Shown: positions 36,101-48,995, numbered from the stretch's first letter. The stretch is 64,000 bases of DNA from Diorhabda sublineata (GCF_026230105.1 NC_079481.1:29648489-29712488); one strand, 5' to 3'. Notes: generated from the letters alone by a model not told the origin. Numbers and translations are program-made.

Positions 36101-39100
36101 ATACATCAACTAAACCATCGAATTAAACAACTTTTTGTTAAAAAAATCCATCGAAAAATTCATTTTTGGTATCTTTAGATTGTACAGGTTGTCCCATTGA
36201 AAAATCATAATGTTTGAATGTACAATTTGGGAAATATGAGTTCAAATTTTGTAACTTTAAAGTCCTATAACACGAAAACTGTATTTGCAAATAGTTGGAG
36301 GTTAATGAATATCGATTCTAATTCCCTTTGTCAGAAATTTTGTAAATCTTCGAAGACTTTATTGAAACTAATAAACCCCTGATGTATAAAAAATGAAAAT
36401 TCAGTTTTTTCCAAAAATAAAACAAGGGATTAATATAAAATTACTGCAAATAAACAATACATCAACTAAACCATCGAATTAAACAATTTTTTGTTAAAAA
36501 AATCCATCGAAAAATTCATTTTTGGTATCTTTAGATTGTACAGGTTGTCCCATTGAAAAATCATAATGTTTGAATGTACAATTTGGGAAATATAAGTTCG
36601 GATTTTGTAACTTTGAAGTCTTATAACTCGAAAACTGAATTTGCAAATAGTTGGAGGTTAATAAATATCGATTCTAATTCAGTTTGTCAGAAATTTCGTG
36701 AATCTTCGAAGGCTTTATTGAAACTAATAAATCCTTGATGTTTAAAATATGAAAATTCAGTTTTTTCCAAAAATAAAACAAGGGATTATTGTAAAATTAC
36801 TCCAAATGAACAATACATCAACTAAACCATAGAATTAAACAACTTTTTGTTAAAAAAATCCATCGAAAAATTCATTTTTGGTATCTTTAGATTGTACAGG
36901 TTGTCCCATTGAAAAATCATAATGTTTGAATGTACAATTTGGGAAATATGAGTTCAAATTTTGTAACTTTAAAGTCCTATAACACGAAAACTGTATTTGC
37001 AAATAGTTGGAGGTTAATGAATATCGATTCTAATTCAGTTTGTCAGAAATTTCGTGAATCTTCGAAGGCTTTATTGAAACTAATAAATCCTTGATGTTTA
37101 AAATATGAAAATTCAGTTTTTTCCAAAAATAAAACAACGGATTAATATAAAATTACTGCAAATAAACAATACATCAACTAAACCATCGAATTAAACAATT
37201 TTTTGTTAAAAAAATCCATCGAAAAATTCATTTTTGGTATCTTTAGATTGTACAGGTTGTCCCATTGAAAAATCATAATGTTTGAATGTACAATTTGGGA
37301 AATATAAGTTCGGATTTTGTAACTTTGAAGTCTTATAACTCGAAAACTGAATTTGCAAATAGTTGGAGGTTAATAAATATCGATTCTAATTCAGTTTGTC
37401 AGAAATTTCGTGAATCTTCGAAGGCTTTATTGAAACTAATAAATCCTTGATGTTTAAAATATGAAAATTCAGTTTTTTCCAAAAATAAAACAAGGGATTA
37501 TTGTAAAATTACTCCAAATGAACAATACATCAACTAAACCATAGAATTAAACAACTTTTTGTTAAAAAAATCCATCGAAAAATTCATTTTTGGTATCTTT
37601 AGATTGTACAGGTTGTCCCATTGAAAAATCATAATGTTTGAATGTACAATTTGGGAAATATGAGTTCAAATTTTGTAACTTTAAAGTCCTATAACACGAA
37701 AACTGTATTTGCAAATAGTTGGAGGTTAATGAATATCGATTCTAATTCAGTTTGTCAGAAATTTCGTGAATCTTCGAAGGCTTTATTGAAACTAATAAAT
37801 CCTTGATGTTTAAAATATGAAAATTCAGTTTTTTCCAAAAATAAAACAAGGGATTAATATAAAATTACTGCAAATAAACAATACATCAACTAAACCATCG
37901 AATTAAACAATTTTTTGTTAAAAAAATCCATCGAAAAATTCATTTTTGGTATCTTTAGATTGTACAGGTTGTCCCATTGAAAAATCATAATGTTTGAATG
38001 TACAATTTGAGAAATATAAGTTCGGATTTTGTAACTTTAAAGTCCTATAACACGAAAACTGTATTTGCAAATAATTGGAGGTTAATGAATATCGATTCTA
38101 ATTCAGTTTGTCAGAAATTTCGTGAATCTTCGAAGGCTTTATTGAAACTAATAAATCCTTGATGTTTAAAATATGAAAATTCAGTTTTTTCCAAAAATAA
38201 AACAACGGATTAATATAAAATTACTGCAAATGAACAATACATCAACTAAACTATCGAATTAAACAACTTTTTGTTAAAAAAATCCATCGAAAAATTCATT
38301 TTTGGTATCTTTAGATTGTACAGGTTGTCCCATTGAAAAATCATAATGTTTGAATGTACAATTTGGGAAATATGAGTTCAAATTTTGTAACTTTAAAGTC
38401 CTATAACACGAAAACTGTATTTGCAAATAGTTGGAGGTTAATGAATATCGATTCTAATTCAGTTTGTCAGAAATTTTGTAAATCTTCGAAAGCTTTATTG
38501 AAACTAATAAATCCCTGATGTATAAAAAATGAAAATTCAGTTTTTTCCAAAAATAAAACAACGGATTAATATAAAATTACTGCAAATGAACAATACATCA
38601 ACTAAACCATCGAATTAAACAACTTTTTGTTAAAAAAATCCATCGAAAAATTCATTTTTGGTATCTTTAGATTGTACAGGTTGTCCCATTGAAAAATCAT
38701 AATGTTTGAATGTACAATTTGGGAAATATGAGTTCAAATTTTGTAACTTTAAAGTCCTATAACACGAAAACTGTATTTGCAAATAGTTGGAGGTTAATGA
38801 ATATCGATTCTAATTCCCTTTGTCAGAAATTTTGTAAATCTTCGAAGACTTTATTGAAACTAATAAACCCCTGATGTATAAAAAATGAAAATTCAGTTTT
38901 TTCCAAAAATAAAACAAGGGATTAATATAAAATTACTGCAAATAAACAATACATCAACTAAACCATCGAATTAAACAATTTTTTGTTAAAAAAATCCATC
39001 GAAAAATTCATTTTTGGTATCTTTAGATTGTACAGGTTGTCCCATTGAAAAATCATAATGTTTGAATGTACAATTTGAGAAATATAAGTTCGGATTTTGT

Positions 39101-39765
39101 AACTTTAAAGTCCTATAACACGAAAACTGTATTTGCAAATAGTTGGAGGTTAATGAATATCGATTCTAATTCAGTTTGTCAGAAATTTCGTGAATCTTCG
39201 AAGGCTTTATTGAAACTAATAAATCCTTGATGTTTAAAATATGAAAATTCAGTTTTTTCCAAAAATAAAACAAGGGATTAATATAAAATTACTGCAAATA
39301 AACAATACATCAACTAAACCATCGAATTAAACAATTTTTTGTTAAAAAAATCCATCGAAAAATTCATTTTTGGTATCTTTAGATTGTACAGGTTGTCCCA
39401 TTGAAAAATCATAATGTTTGAATGCACAATTTGGGAAATATGAGTTCAAATTTTGCAACTTTGAAGTCTTATAACTCGAAAACTGAATTTGCAAATAGTT
39501 GGAGGTTAATGAATATCGATTCTAATTCCCTTTGTCAGAAATTTTGTAAATCTTCGAAGACTTTATTGAAACTAATAAACCCCTGATGTATAAAAAATGA
39601 AAATTCAGTTTTTTCCAAAAATAAAACAACGGATTAATATAAAATTACTGCAAATAAACAATACATCAACTAAACCATCGAATTAAACAATTTTTTGTTA
39701 AAAAAATCCATCGAATAATTCATTTTTGGTATCTTTAGATTGTACAGGTTGTCTCATTGAAACAA
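33200..39765 (+). repeat. 356-bp satellite array, about 18.5 copies with higher-order structure
   Basis: AACTAAACCAT-type anchors at 33260, 33616, 33972, 34328, 34684 and 35040, and finally 39668, fit a strict 356-bp step (18 x 356 = 6408). No net indel has accumulated over 6.4 kb. Subtypes can be told apart at ATAAGTTCGG/TTGAAGTCTT (X), ATGAGTTCAA/TTAAAGTCCT (Y), GAGAAATATAAG (Z) and ATTCCCTTTGTC (Y2). The seven-unit order X-Y-Z-Y-Y2-X-Y from 34684 is followed from 37176 by X-Y-Z-Y-Y2, showing a 2492-bp higher-order duplication. The edge copies (33350 and 39749) share TTGTCTCATTG, whereas interior copies read TTGTCCCATTG. No open frame is conserved. Confidence 0.95.
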
Positions 39766-39789
39766 ATATTTGGCAATGAATGTTAGTCG

Positions 39790-40060
39790 CGTCCACGTGT
39801 TTTTGAACGGTTTTTGAAACGTCAAAAACGATTGGAAATATCGAAAAATCGTAATGACGCGATTACCGATTCTATAAAAATTGACAAACAATGTTAACGG
39901 TTAATTTTTGACATGTAAAAAGTGTGTGCATCAGTTTGCATTGTCAATGAAAAAGTGCAATATTCCACCCACTTTATTCGCCTGATCTTGCACCATGCGT
40001 CTTCTACATCTTTCCTAAAATGAAATTTGCATTAAAAGGAACAAGATTTGAGTATGTTAA
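39790..40060 (+). pseudogene. internally deleted mariner transposase relic
   Basis: The 3' part reads HPLYSPDLAPCVFYIFPKMK then FALKGTRFE (39966-40052). This is the mariner HPPYSPDLAPxDFxLFPxLK block, with the third catalytic Asp position replaced (C-V in place of C/S-D). Just upstream, one frame over, HQFALSMKKCNIP resembles the segment preceding it. About 100 bp before, VFERFLKRQKRL resembles the mariner VFEWxKRFKxGRE linker, so the middle, including the first two catalytic aspartates, is deleted. It lies at the right edge of the 356-bp satellite. Confidence 0.7.
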
Positions 40061-41990
40061 TCGGCGTTAATTATTTGAAAAATTTCTTATTTCCATATCA
40101 TCGAGGAATAAAGCCGTTCGATTATTACAGTGGTAAAAAACGTTTTTCGTTCGATTATAGCAGTTTTTCCCCATATGGTGAAAAACGTTTTTGTTTCATT
40201 TTTCATCAAAAAAAAATTTCGTCTTTATTCATAGTAAATACGCGCGTTTGTAACCTAAAATTAATAGCAAAATCGCGTTTTTTGTTTTTAGTCGTAAGTT
40301 ATCTTTAATCATGTATAAATGATTTTTCGCCTAGGGTGAGGTTTCCCGCTGTTACAGGTAGGGCGAACTTATACGTAAGATTCATACCATATTTTTTCAC
40401 CGAATGTTTCCCTTGAGAGATACTTACAAATTTTTGTATCGTTGTTATGAATCGCGGCCGGTGTAAATTCGACTCAACAAAATCGTTCAAAGGAATTGTA
40501 AAAATAAAAAAAAAACGTGGTTTCCGCTCTCAAAACGTCCTTCCAAAAACTATTTTATGAAAAAAAATGAACAAGAAACTATTGCCGAAAAATTTATAGC
40601 TCCAAAAACACAATTTTCTTATGAAAATCAAAGTTATGATTGGTGATTTTGATGATACAGGGACAGGCAGTTACGACAAATTGTTTTTTCACATTCAAAT
40701 CATAAAACTGCGAGGAATATTCAGTGGATTCCTAACCTCGAATTGTTAACGCACTAGTAACGTGTTTTAACAAGCTTCACACAAAGTTTAAACTTGCTGC
40801 TTCGATCCATTTTATTGTAGTAGAACTCAGTCAAGTTGTTTTCGAAAATGCCAACACGAATCAAAAAGAAGTTTGAACGGCCATTTTGTGTGGAAATTTG
40901 AATTGGATGTAGAAGGACTGTATATTCGTAAACGGGGGTCGAAATAATTTTAAATCAGAACAATTCTAAAATCAAGACGATTTAAAAACATGAAAAACTT
41001 TTTAACGCGAATCGAGTGGAATTTGCGTGTAGCCTTAAAATATATATACATCGTACTAGCCTTCAACCTTCAACCATCCCTTTATATACGAAATTTATTA
41101 ATTACAAGTAGTGTCAACTAATCTGATTTAATTATAACGTGACCATCTGATTTTAACGTATTTTTGGTTTTGATTACACAAAATAATCATAATTAATTCA
41201 TATTTTATATAAAACATGGAATTTATACAACTTACCACCAGGGAGAGCTGGTATATAAAGAATTTTAAATATTCAAAAGATAAATTTGAAAATTTTGGTC
41301 ATTATTAACAATTCGAAGAACCTTCGTACGTTTTTTTTTTATAAAAATCTCAAAATAACTAGCAATTAATTTCGAAAAAACGTTATAAATTAAAGAAACT
41401 TTATTTTATAAAATAATAAAGTAAAATAATTATAGACGCGACTTATTTAATGACAGAACGTCCTTTTGAGACGAACGAGACTCAATTTTCTCTGACAAAA
41501 GAAAGAAAACAATATAATACATTGTCGGCTGTCACTTGGTAGATAGAGGAAATCAATTTCGCGAATTGACTGACCGAATTGCTTTCGAGCTTACGCTTCT
41601 GGGAATACCCCGAACGTACAGCGTGTTTTTCATTTCCAAAATGAACAATCCATATCATTTTTCATTCCACGAAAATCTACCAAAAAGGAATAGTTTGAAG
41701 ACGGCACACACATTGTTTAATGACAGCCGTCAGTTAATTTTGTAAACATGGAAAAAATTCGTCTCAGTCCAATCGATATAGAGGCACGATTAGACTCTAT
41801 TCTGGCTGAGATTGATCCTTAAACGAGGCCGTACGTGACGAATCCAGAAAGGGGTTTCAAAAAGTGCAGGATGGACGCTACGTTTGCTCAAACGAGGCCG
41901 TACATGACCAGCATCTCAGCGATCGACCAAATAAGGTGGCGAATCCAGAAAAAGTGCAGGATGCTCAAAACGGAACAAAAATAGCGTCGT
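40061..41990. other. no gene seen
   Basis: AT-rich. Open frames at 40048-40308 (+), 40305-40490 (-) and 41536-41745 (+) carry no recognisable motif. Near 41830-41960 a CGAGGCCGTAC...GAATCCAGAAA word is duplicated about 70-120 bp apart, probably debris of the mariner fragment that follows. Confidence 0.45.
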
Positions 41991-41998
41991 GACGAAGT

Positions 41999-42109
41999 TT
42001 CATAACCATGGATGCGACGTGGATCATACCAGAAACAAAAAAACAATCGAAACAATGGATTGAGAAGGGAGAACCGGCTCCAAAGAAAGCAAAAACGTTC
42101 CATCTGTAA
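41999..42109 (+). pseudogene. mariner transposase catalytic-region fragment
   Basis: A 36-codon frame reads FITMDATWIIPETKKQSKQW then IEKGEPAPKKAKTFHL and stops. It matches the mariner segment FVTxDETWIxxYxPETKxQSKQW with the first catalytic aspartate at 42011-42013, although the following Glu is replaced by Ala. Flanking mariner sequence could not be recovered on either side. Confidence 0.75.
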
Positions 42110-43180
42110 AAGTTGCAACGTCGATGAGAATCCATGTAAATTAAACGTTAATTTGAGAGCCCGAACAGTTATTTGTTGATTTTGAAATGTTACATCAATT
42201 TTATAAGTCATTTTTGAGCTCCTACAAATATTCAAACTTTCGGAATCCGCTGGACCTACAATCCGGCCAGATTTACAGCCGCCTAATTTATTCCAATCAA
42301 ATAATTTGAAATGAGGGGTTTTTTCTCGTAAACTTGGATACGAAATATGAAACTTCTTCTAATTTCCCGTGGTGGAAAGGATCTAAAAGGAGGTTAAGGT
42401 ATAATTGCATAGAACAATTTGAAGTTTCGTGAATTATACGCGACACTTTTTCGAAAATTTCGAATGTGGTAAACAATTTTCGCTCGTCAATGACTATAAT
42501 ATACAAAATAAAGGGTGTAAAAAGGGGTTGGGGAGAACGCGACGTTGCCGTGTGTACATAGTATAGATATATATATATATATATATATATAGAAGAACTT
42601 GGGAGGATCGGAGGGTAAAGGGAATGAGAAGCATCGTGTACAGGCACATCACATGTTAAATCCTTAATACGTGCAGAGACAAAGTAACTCTACTGTAAAG
42701 CCGACTCGTTGCTGCTTTTGACAACGCGACATCGCTAATTAAATATATTATTATAAATACGGCCCTTTTGTATAAAGGGGGTGAAAAATACGAGACCATT
42801 CGTTTATCCACGACTATTCTCTAATCCATTTTAATATTTCAACATTTAACAATTATTAAAATTAATGTTTACCGACAACTTTACACTTTTAGCCGAAATA
42901 TGTACTAGTATCTTTAAAAAGATAAATTTTCCAGTTATTCAAATACCTACTATGGCTAAATACATCGTACATCCTAATCGATAAGACAATAACACGTCCA
43001 CCTCTACCGGAAGGACGTAGCGGTCCAACGAAAATCTTTAAAAATAAACTTTTGTGAAAATAATTTGTTTCCAGGTCGTCTCTTTTAAATGATATAATTC
43101 TTGGTTGTTGTTTGTTTTGTTTCCATGTTCAAGTAGATATTCAGAACGCCAAGACGATTCCGTTTCCTGCCGAAACTTCA
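42110..43180. other. no gene seen
   Basis: Contains a TA microsatellite at 42567-42591 and AT-rich sequence. The minus-strand open frames here (41888-42235, 42297-42647) overlap the mariner fragment or the TA tract and lack motifs. Confidence 0.45.
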
Positions 43181-43184
43181 GAAT

Positions 43185-45290
43185 GGCGGTTGTGGGGTAA
43201 ACAATCGTTTTTTTTTTGTGTGTATTCGGTTTATTTTTTTATTCTATAGTATTTAAAAGACTTTTTAGATCTGTTTAAGTGAACTTAATACAGCAAAAAC
43301 TGGATATTTTCGCAATTTTATTAGTCATTTTGCCATTAAGCGCGAAAACAACACGGAAACTTTCGAAAAAAGCATTTGTGCACCCCCACGGTGGCCATTT
43401 TACATGGGCGTCAGCTGATTTTGACAAATCTCTATCATTGTCAATTTTTTTGAAACGGATATTATAAGAAAACAGCTGATTTATATCAAAATGACGGCTG
43501 TGGGGTAAACAATGAAAAAATTTGTATGTATACGTAATAGTTTTTAGTTTTTTTCCGGTAGTTTTATTGTTTTTTTTTTGTTCTATAATATTAAGAGGAC
43601 TTTATAGATACTTTTTAAATCCGTTTCAGGGAACTTAAAACAGCGGAAACTAGATATTTCTGCAGTTCTATTAGTCATTTTGCAATTAAGCGCGAAAACA
43701 ACCGGGAAACTTACGAAAAAAGCATTTCTTCACCCCCACGGCGGCCATTTTACATGGGCGTCAGCTGATTTTGACAAATCTCTATCATTGTCAATTTTTT
43801 TGAAACGGATATTATAAGAAAACAGCTGATTTATATCAAAATGACGGCTGTGGGGTAAACAATAAAAAAATTTGTATGTATATGTATTACCTTTTAGTTT
43901 TTTTCCGGTAGTTTTATTGTTTTTTTTATTGTATAATATTAAGAGGACTTTATAGATACTTTTTAAATCTGTTTCAGTGAACTTAAAACAACGGAAACTG
44001 GATATTTCTGCATTTCTATTAGTCATTTTGCAATTAAGCGCGAAAACAACACGGAAACTTACTAAAAAAGCATTTGTGCACCCCCACGGTGGCCATTTTA
44101 CATGGACATCAGCTGATTTTGACAAATCTCTATCATTGTCAATTTTATTGAAACGGATATTATAAGAAAACAGCTGATTTATATCAAAATGACGGCTGTG
44201 GGGTAAACAATGAAAAAATTTGTATGTATACGTATTACCTTTTAGTTTTTTTCCGGTAGTTTTATTGTTTTTTCATGTTCTATAATATTAAGAGGACTTT
44301 ATAGATACTTTTTAAATCTGTTTCAGTGAACTTAAAACAACGGAAACTGGATATTTCTGCATTTCTATTAGTCATTTTGCAATTAAGCGCGAAAACAACA
44401 CGGAAACTTACTAAAAAAGCATTTGTGCACCCCCACGGTGGCCATTTTACATGGACATCAGCTGATTTTGACAAATCTCTATCATTGTCAATTTTTTAGA
44501 ATCAGGTAATCTAAGAAAACAGCTGATTTATATCAGAATGGCGGCTGTGGGGTAAACAATAAATTTTTTGTATGTACCCGGGTTGTTTTTTTATTCTACA
44601 GTATTTAAAAGACTTTTTAGATCTGTTTTAGTGATCTTAATACAGTAGAAACTATATATTTTTGCAATACTTTTAGTCAATTTGCAATTAAGCTTGCAAA
44701 TAATTCTCATAATTTGGAATACTCAGTTTTTTTTTGAAAATTACTTCTCACTGTTGCGTTCAAGTTTATTTAACATAAAAAAGTACTTTTTAAGGTTACA
44801 AAGTATTAACCCGATAGCAAGTGGGAGGAAATTTTGAACCTTTTTGAGTAGTAACTCTTTAAGAAGCCATTTTCCTATCAAAATAGGAAAATAAAGTTTG
44901 AAAACCAACAAATAAACTTACGGAAAAAGAATTTGTTTACTCCCACAGTGGCCATTTTACATGGGCATCAGTTGAGTTTGACAAATCTCAATTCTCGTTA
45001 ATTTTCAAATCAGACAATCTAAGAAAACATCAGAATGACGGCTGTGGGGTAAACAATCGATTTATTTATACGTACACGTTTTTTTTTCAGGTAGTTTTGT
45101 TATTTTTTTGTTCTATAATATCAAGATACTTTTTAGATCTATTTCAGTGAACTTAATATAGCGGAAAACGAATATTTTCGCGATTTTATTAGTCAGTTTG
45201 CAATTAAGCTCGAAAACAACACGGCGGCCATTTTACTTGGGCATCAGCTGATTTTTTGACAGTTCATTTGACATCCATTCATCAAAATCC
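43185..45290. repeat. ~349-bp tandem repeat, four close and two to three diverged copies
   Basis: The word CACCCCCACGG(T/C)GGCCATTTT occurs at 43381, 43731, 44079 and 44429 (spacings 350, 348, 350). Diverged versions occur near 44939 and 45222, the former enlarged by an unrelated ~200-bp segment at 44703-44900. Each unit also has GGCTGTGGGGTAAACAAT and CAGCTGATTTTGACAAATC. Because the unit is well conserved, ~62-codon frames stay open on both strands (43279-43467 and 43977-44165 on +; 44474-44280 on -). They overlap the same sequence and look incidental. Confidence 0.88.
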
Positions 45291-45299
45291 AATTTGTTT

Positions 45300-45820
45300 A
45301 CGGTATAAATACTTAACGTTGTCCATCCGTTTACCATCAGTCGAATCTCGAAATGAAATTTCTAGAAAACGTAATCGAAATACGCGTTCGAATTAATATA
45401 AGACGTCGAGAAATAGATATGTTGTAAAGTAATACTTGGCAAATTCGTCAGATCAACTGTCAAGAGAAACGGCAGAACTAGAGAAATATCTCGGTGTTGT
45501 GTACCCCTCCACTTCCTGTAAGTACAAATAGGGCTCGAAGAAATTTAATTAGTAGACAATACGACGAGCAGCGATAGCACTTCAGTCACTGTCGGTACAT
45601 ACTTTATAATATATCACGTTTCAATTGAATTGAGAGTCGATGTTTTAAACTCCTTTTAATTTTACTTTAAATCGTAAAAAAAAACGTGAAATAACTCGAT
45701 TTCCTGATCGCAGATATTCTCATTTTGTAAAAACTATAATCATTAAGAACTGTACTATAACAAGCGAATATAAATTCAGTAAAAAACAAGTTTTTTACTA
45801 TTCAAACTTCAACTTTAGAA
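45300..45820. other. no gene seen
   Basis: Single-copy-looking spacer with CTTCCTGTAAGTAC near 45515 that resembles a splice donor, but no exon could be supported. Confidence 0.45.
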
Positions 45821-45824
45821 TCAA

Positions 45825-45890
45825 ACAGTTCATCAGAATATACCGGGAAAAGAAGAAGCAGACAGTCTTGCCAAAAAAGGGGCAAGTACT
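45825..45890 (+). pseudogene. retrotransposon RNase H C-terminal fragment
   Basis: A 22-codon stretch reads HQNIPGKEEADSLAKKGAST. It matches the end of the RNase H domain of insect non-LTR retrotransposons (HxxIxGNExADxLAKxGA), including the conserved Asp that follows the catalytic His loop. The rest of the element is missing. Confidence 0.65.
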
Positions 45891-45899
45891 TTCTCATCT

Positions 45900-47395
45900 T
45901 GAATTTGACATTGACATTGACATTTCTTTGAGAGGAGTAAAGTCTTGTAAACGTTTATTCAATTTCAAAAACATTTCGCCGAAACTAATCAATATTAAAA
46001 TTGTAATATTTCACGTAAATGAGCGTCTACAGACTTTTTTTTCATATCTTTCAATCGAAAACTTTTTTAAAAACAAACCAAATAGAATTAAAAGTAATGT
46101 TTTACAAATATAATCCGAAACTGTAATATAGACAACACAACATACATCAAATTGTCATTCTAGATTATTTAAATATTATAACGATACTACGATATAGACA
46201 GCACAACATACATAAATAGTTATTTAAAGATGGTAAATGACGTATTAGTACAGTGTTACTTTTATCTTAAAGGAAAAAATTATGTATTTCAACCCCGTAA
46301 AATTATATTTTAATTTAAAATCCTCCATAAATACGAATTAACGTTAAGATTAATTCGTTTCTCGGTAAGTTAGTTCCCTCGACCATGCCACCACATATTA
46401 ACACGAATCATCATTCAGAAAAGAAAAGTTTTCAGCTTTGAGGTAATATATCTCACGAAATATAATGCACAACACCTGTATTTAAATTCTCCAAGAGCCA
46501 TTAAGTGTGTCATACAAATATACTACCTATTATATTATTCGTGATATATATTTTAAACCCTGGCGTAATTTAGACTTATTTATGCGGGCGACTTCTCTTA
46601 TTTAGATAAACTTCCCGATGTTCGCAAAAAGAAATGGCAAATGGGTGGAATTTTCGCTGGGTTTATACTCATTAAAAGTTATTGTGTTGTGTTCTAACGG
46701 CTTTTTAATTGGTAATTTTCGAAAAAAAACTCGATAGATATTTCAAATTATAGATCTACAACTACTTTTAATGATTTATCACCTATACTTTATTATTATT
46801 ATAATACAATTAAGATACTAGATGATAAAACAAACACATAACCTACAAATCACCCTTTTTTGATCAATTCCTCAAGCTACCTGTAGTATCAAATGATAAA
46901 AATTCTCAAATAAACGTAACGACGTCAATAATATTAATCCACAACTCGTAAATATCTTTAGTATCACGTTGTTTGTAGTACATAATTCTGCACTTTTGAT
47001 TAGGTCGTCGTCATTTAATTAATCATAATTGATCTCAGTCATGACGTAAGGTAAATGTAAATCTAACATAAGTATTTACGTTCTTTTAATAAATAGCAAA
47101 AAAAAACTAAATATTTACAATTTCTATAGGCTTAAAACCGAGATGAAATCAGCTGACTTCAAACGTCTAGCGGGTTGCCTATCGGCTAATCGTAAGTCAA
47201 CTTGCCAATGCTCATAACGTATAATGTGTTGCCTATGTATTGTTACTATGTTATTAATTATAATTAAAAATGTGGTTTAGAATTTTTTTTAAAATAAAAT
47301 TGACAACGGAGATCTATTGATTTTATCTGATACTTATTTCGATATAATTAAAAAGATAAATCTGGTAATAAATAGCAGATCATCAGAATAATATT
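45900..47395. other. no gene seen; upstream region of lipase gene 1
   Basis: AT-rich with no motif-bearing frames. The last 60 bp contain AT-rich TATA-like words (TAATAAATA near 47365), but no clear core promoter. Confidence 0.45.
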
Positions 47396-47400
47396 CACTA

Positions 47401-48980
47401 ATGAAAACGATGAAGTTTTTCGTACTGTTTATCATTTTATTCAACGTAATTAACATTTCATGTAAGTTGGTATGTTGGTAAATAATTTATTTTTTTATTA
47501 TAATAATGAATCTTGATTTGAAATATAAACAATAATTATTTATTCATTGTTTATATCAATAATGTTATTAGAGCGAATTCATTAGTCATTAATATTTATA
47601 TAAAACAAGTCATTATATTGATTCGCAATAAAAAAGTTAGATGGCGCGATTACCAACTTCTTAATATTAACTATAATAAGTTGTTTTTAGACTTTTGCGT
47701 TTCTCTATTTGATTGTAGTCAAAAAGAACGTTTGGAAATATAATGTTATGATAAAAATTTTAGTTTTATAGTTACTGAAGATGATAACAAAAGTGTGTTG
47801 TACAATTTTTACACCGCAAATAAAAAAAACGAACCCGTGGCTATTACCGTCGATACTGTAGAAAATTTGGAAGAAGCTGGATTTGACGTGGCACAAAAAA
47901 CTGTATTTCTCGTTTACAGTTTCGAAGAACCGTCTATAATGGATTCAAAATGCCATTTAAAAGACGAAATTTTGAGGTTAAAAAAAATATTTAGACATTA
48001 TTTAGATGATGATACGCAATTTATAATTCGTACTTTTCCAGTCAAAACTCGGTAAATTTGTTTATGGTCGATTGGAGTACAGCCACTACGCAAAATTATC
48101 TAGTCGCCCAAGGAGATGTTGTCGCGATTGGTCAATACCTAGCCGATTTCATAAACACTTTAGAAACAAAATTCACGTTATAAACAAACGACGTCACGAT
48201 AATCGGTTGGGATTTGGACGCCCACGTCGCCGGAATCGCCGGCAAACAATTAACCAACAAATTATCCACCATCATAGGTAAGCGGTACGAAATTTTTTAG
48301 TTCGTTAGTTTGTGGAAACTTTTGATTCGCAGGTCTTGATCCGTCGGGTCCGTTATTCGCTGAAAACAACAAACTTAATCGACTTGACGTAGACGACGCC
48401 GCGTTCGTACAAGTAATTCACACGAATACGATAATAAACGGTATAGAAATAGCGTGCGGAACGGCGGATTATTATCCGAACGGGGGAACGATTCAGAACA
48501 GTTGCGGAAATGACGTCACCGGCGTATGTTCGCACGAAAGAGCTTTGACGTTTTTCGTCGAATCGATCACTAGTGACAGATTCGTTTCTTGCGCCAATTA
48601 TGACAGTTATAAGAATGGCGAATGTGACGAATCGGACAAATCCGTCATGGGACGATTGAATGTAGATACGAGGTAAATTCAAAAGAATGTAGAGTACTTT
48701 ATATTAGATTGATTTTATTACGATATGATAATATTGAAAATACATTGATAACAATCGTATTTTAATGTACTTGTTTTATTATTATTGTAAATGGGAATTG
48801 TCGAAAATCGTAATTCAAACAACATATTTTGATAATAAATTTGTAAAACTATTGTCCAGAAGACAATTTTTTGTATATTGAATATGTAGTACCTTTTTTT
48901 TGATTTACAGTTTTTTTTTCGGCGCTAAAGGAAAATATTATTTCGATACTAACGACGTTGCACCCTACGCTAAGGGATAA
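47401..48980 (+). pseudogene. lipase-family gene 1: non-catalytic, interrupted by a stop
   Basis: Five exons fit GT-AG rules and join in frame: 47401-47461, 47772-47976, 48042-48277, 48333-48672 and 48911-48980 (303 codons). Exon 1 encodes a hydrophobic signal peptide (MKTMKFFVLFIILF...). Exons 2-3 give the lipase strand TVFLVYSF where HGW/HGF is expected, and LFMVDWS. Exon 3 has a TAA at 48181, then TIIGWDLDAHVAG where the family has GHSLGAHV, so the Ser nucleophile is Asp. Exon 4 restores GLDPSGP (catalytic Asp) and CSHERALTFFVESI (catalytic His). Exon 5 ends FDTNDVAPYAKG. Loss of Ser and of the oxyanion motif suggests a non-catalytic homologue that later acquired a nonsense mutation. Its intron positions differ from genes 2 and 3: it has no intron before TVFLV and an extra 65-bp one after exon 2. 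Confidence 0.85.
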
Positions 48981-48995
48981 TTTACATAAATTTGT

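Noticed and set aside
33200..39765. CRISPR-like regular repeats
   Set aside because: Whole 356-bp units repeat without unique spacers, in a eukaryotic context; it is a satellite.
47977..48060. Frameshift in lipase gene 1 after the codons for FPVKTR
   Set aside because: A 65-bp GT-AG intron (47977-48041) removes the extra residues and restores the frame into SVNLFMVDWS, with a length matching the family.
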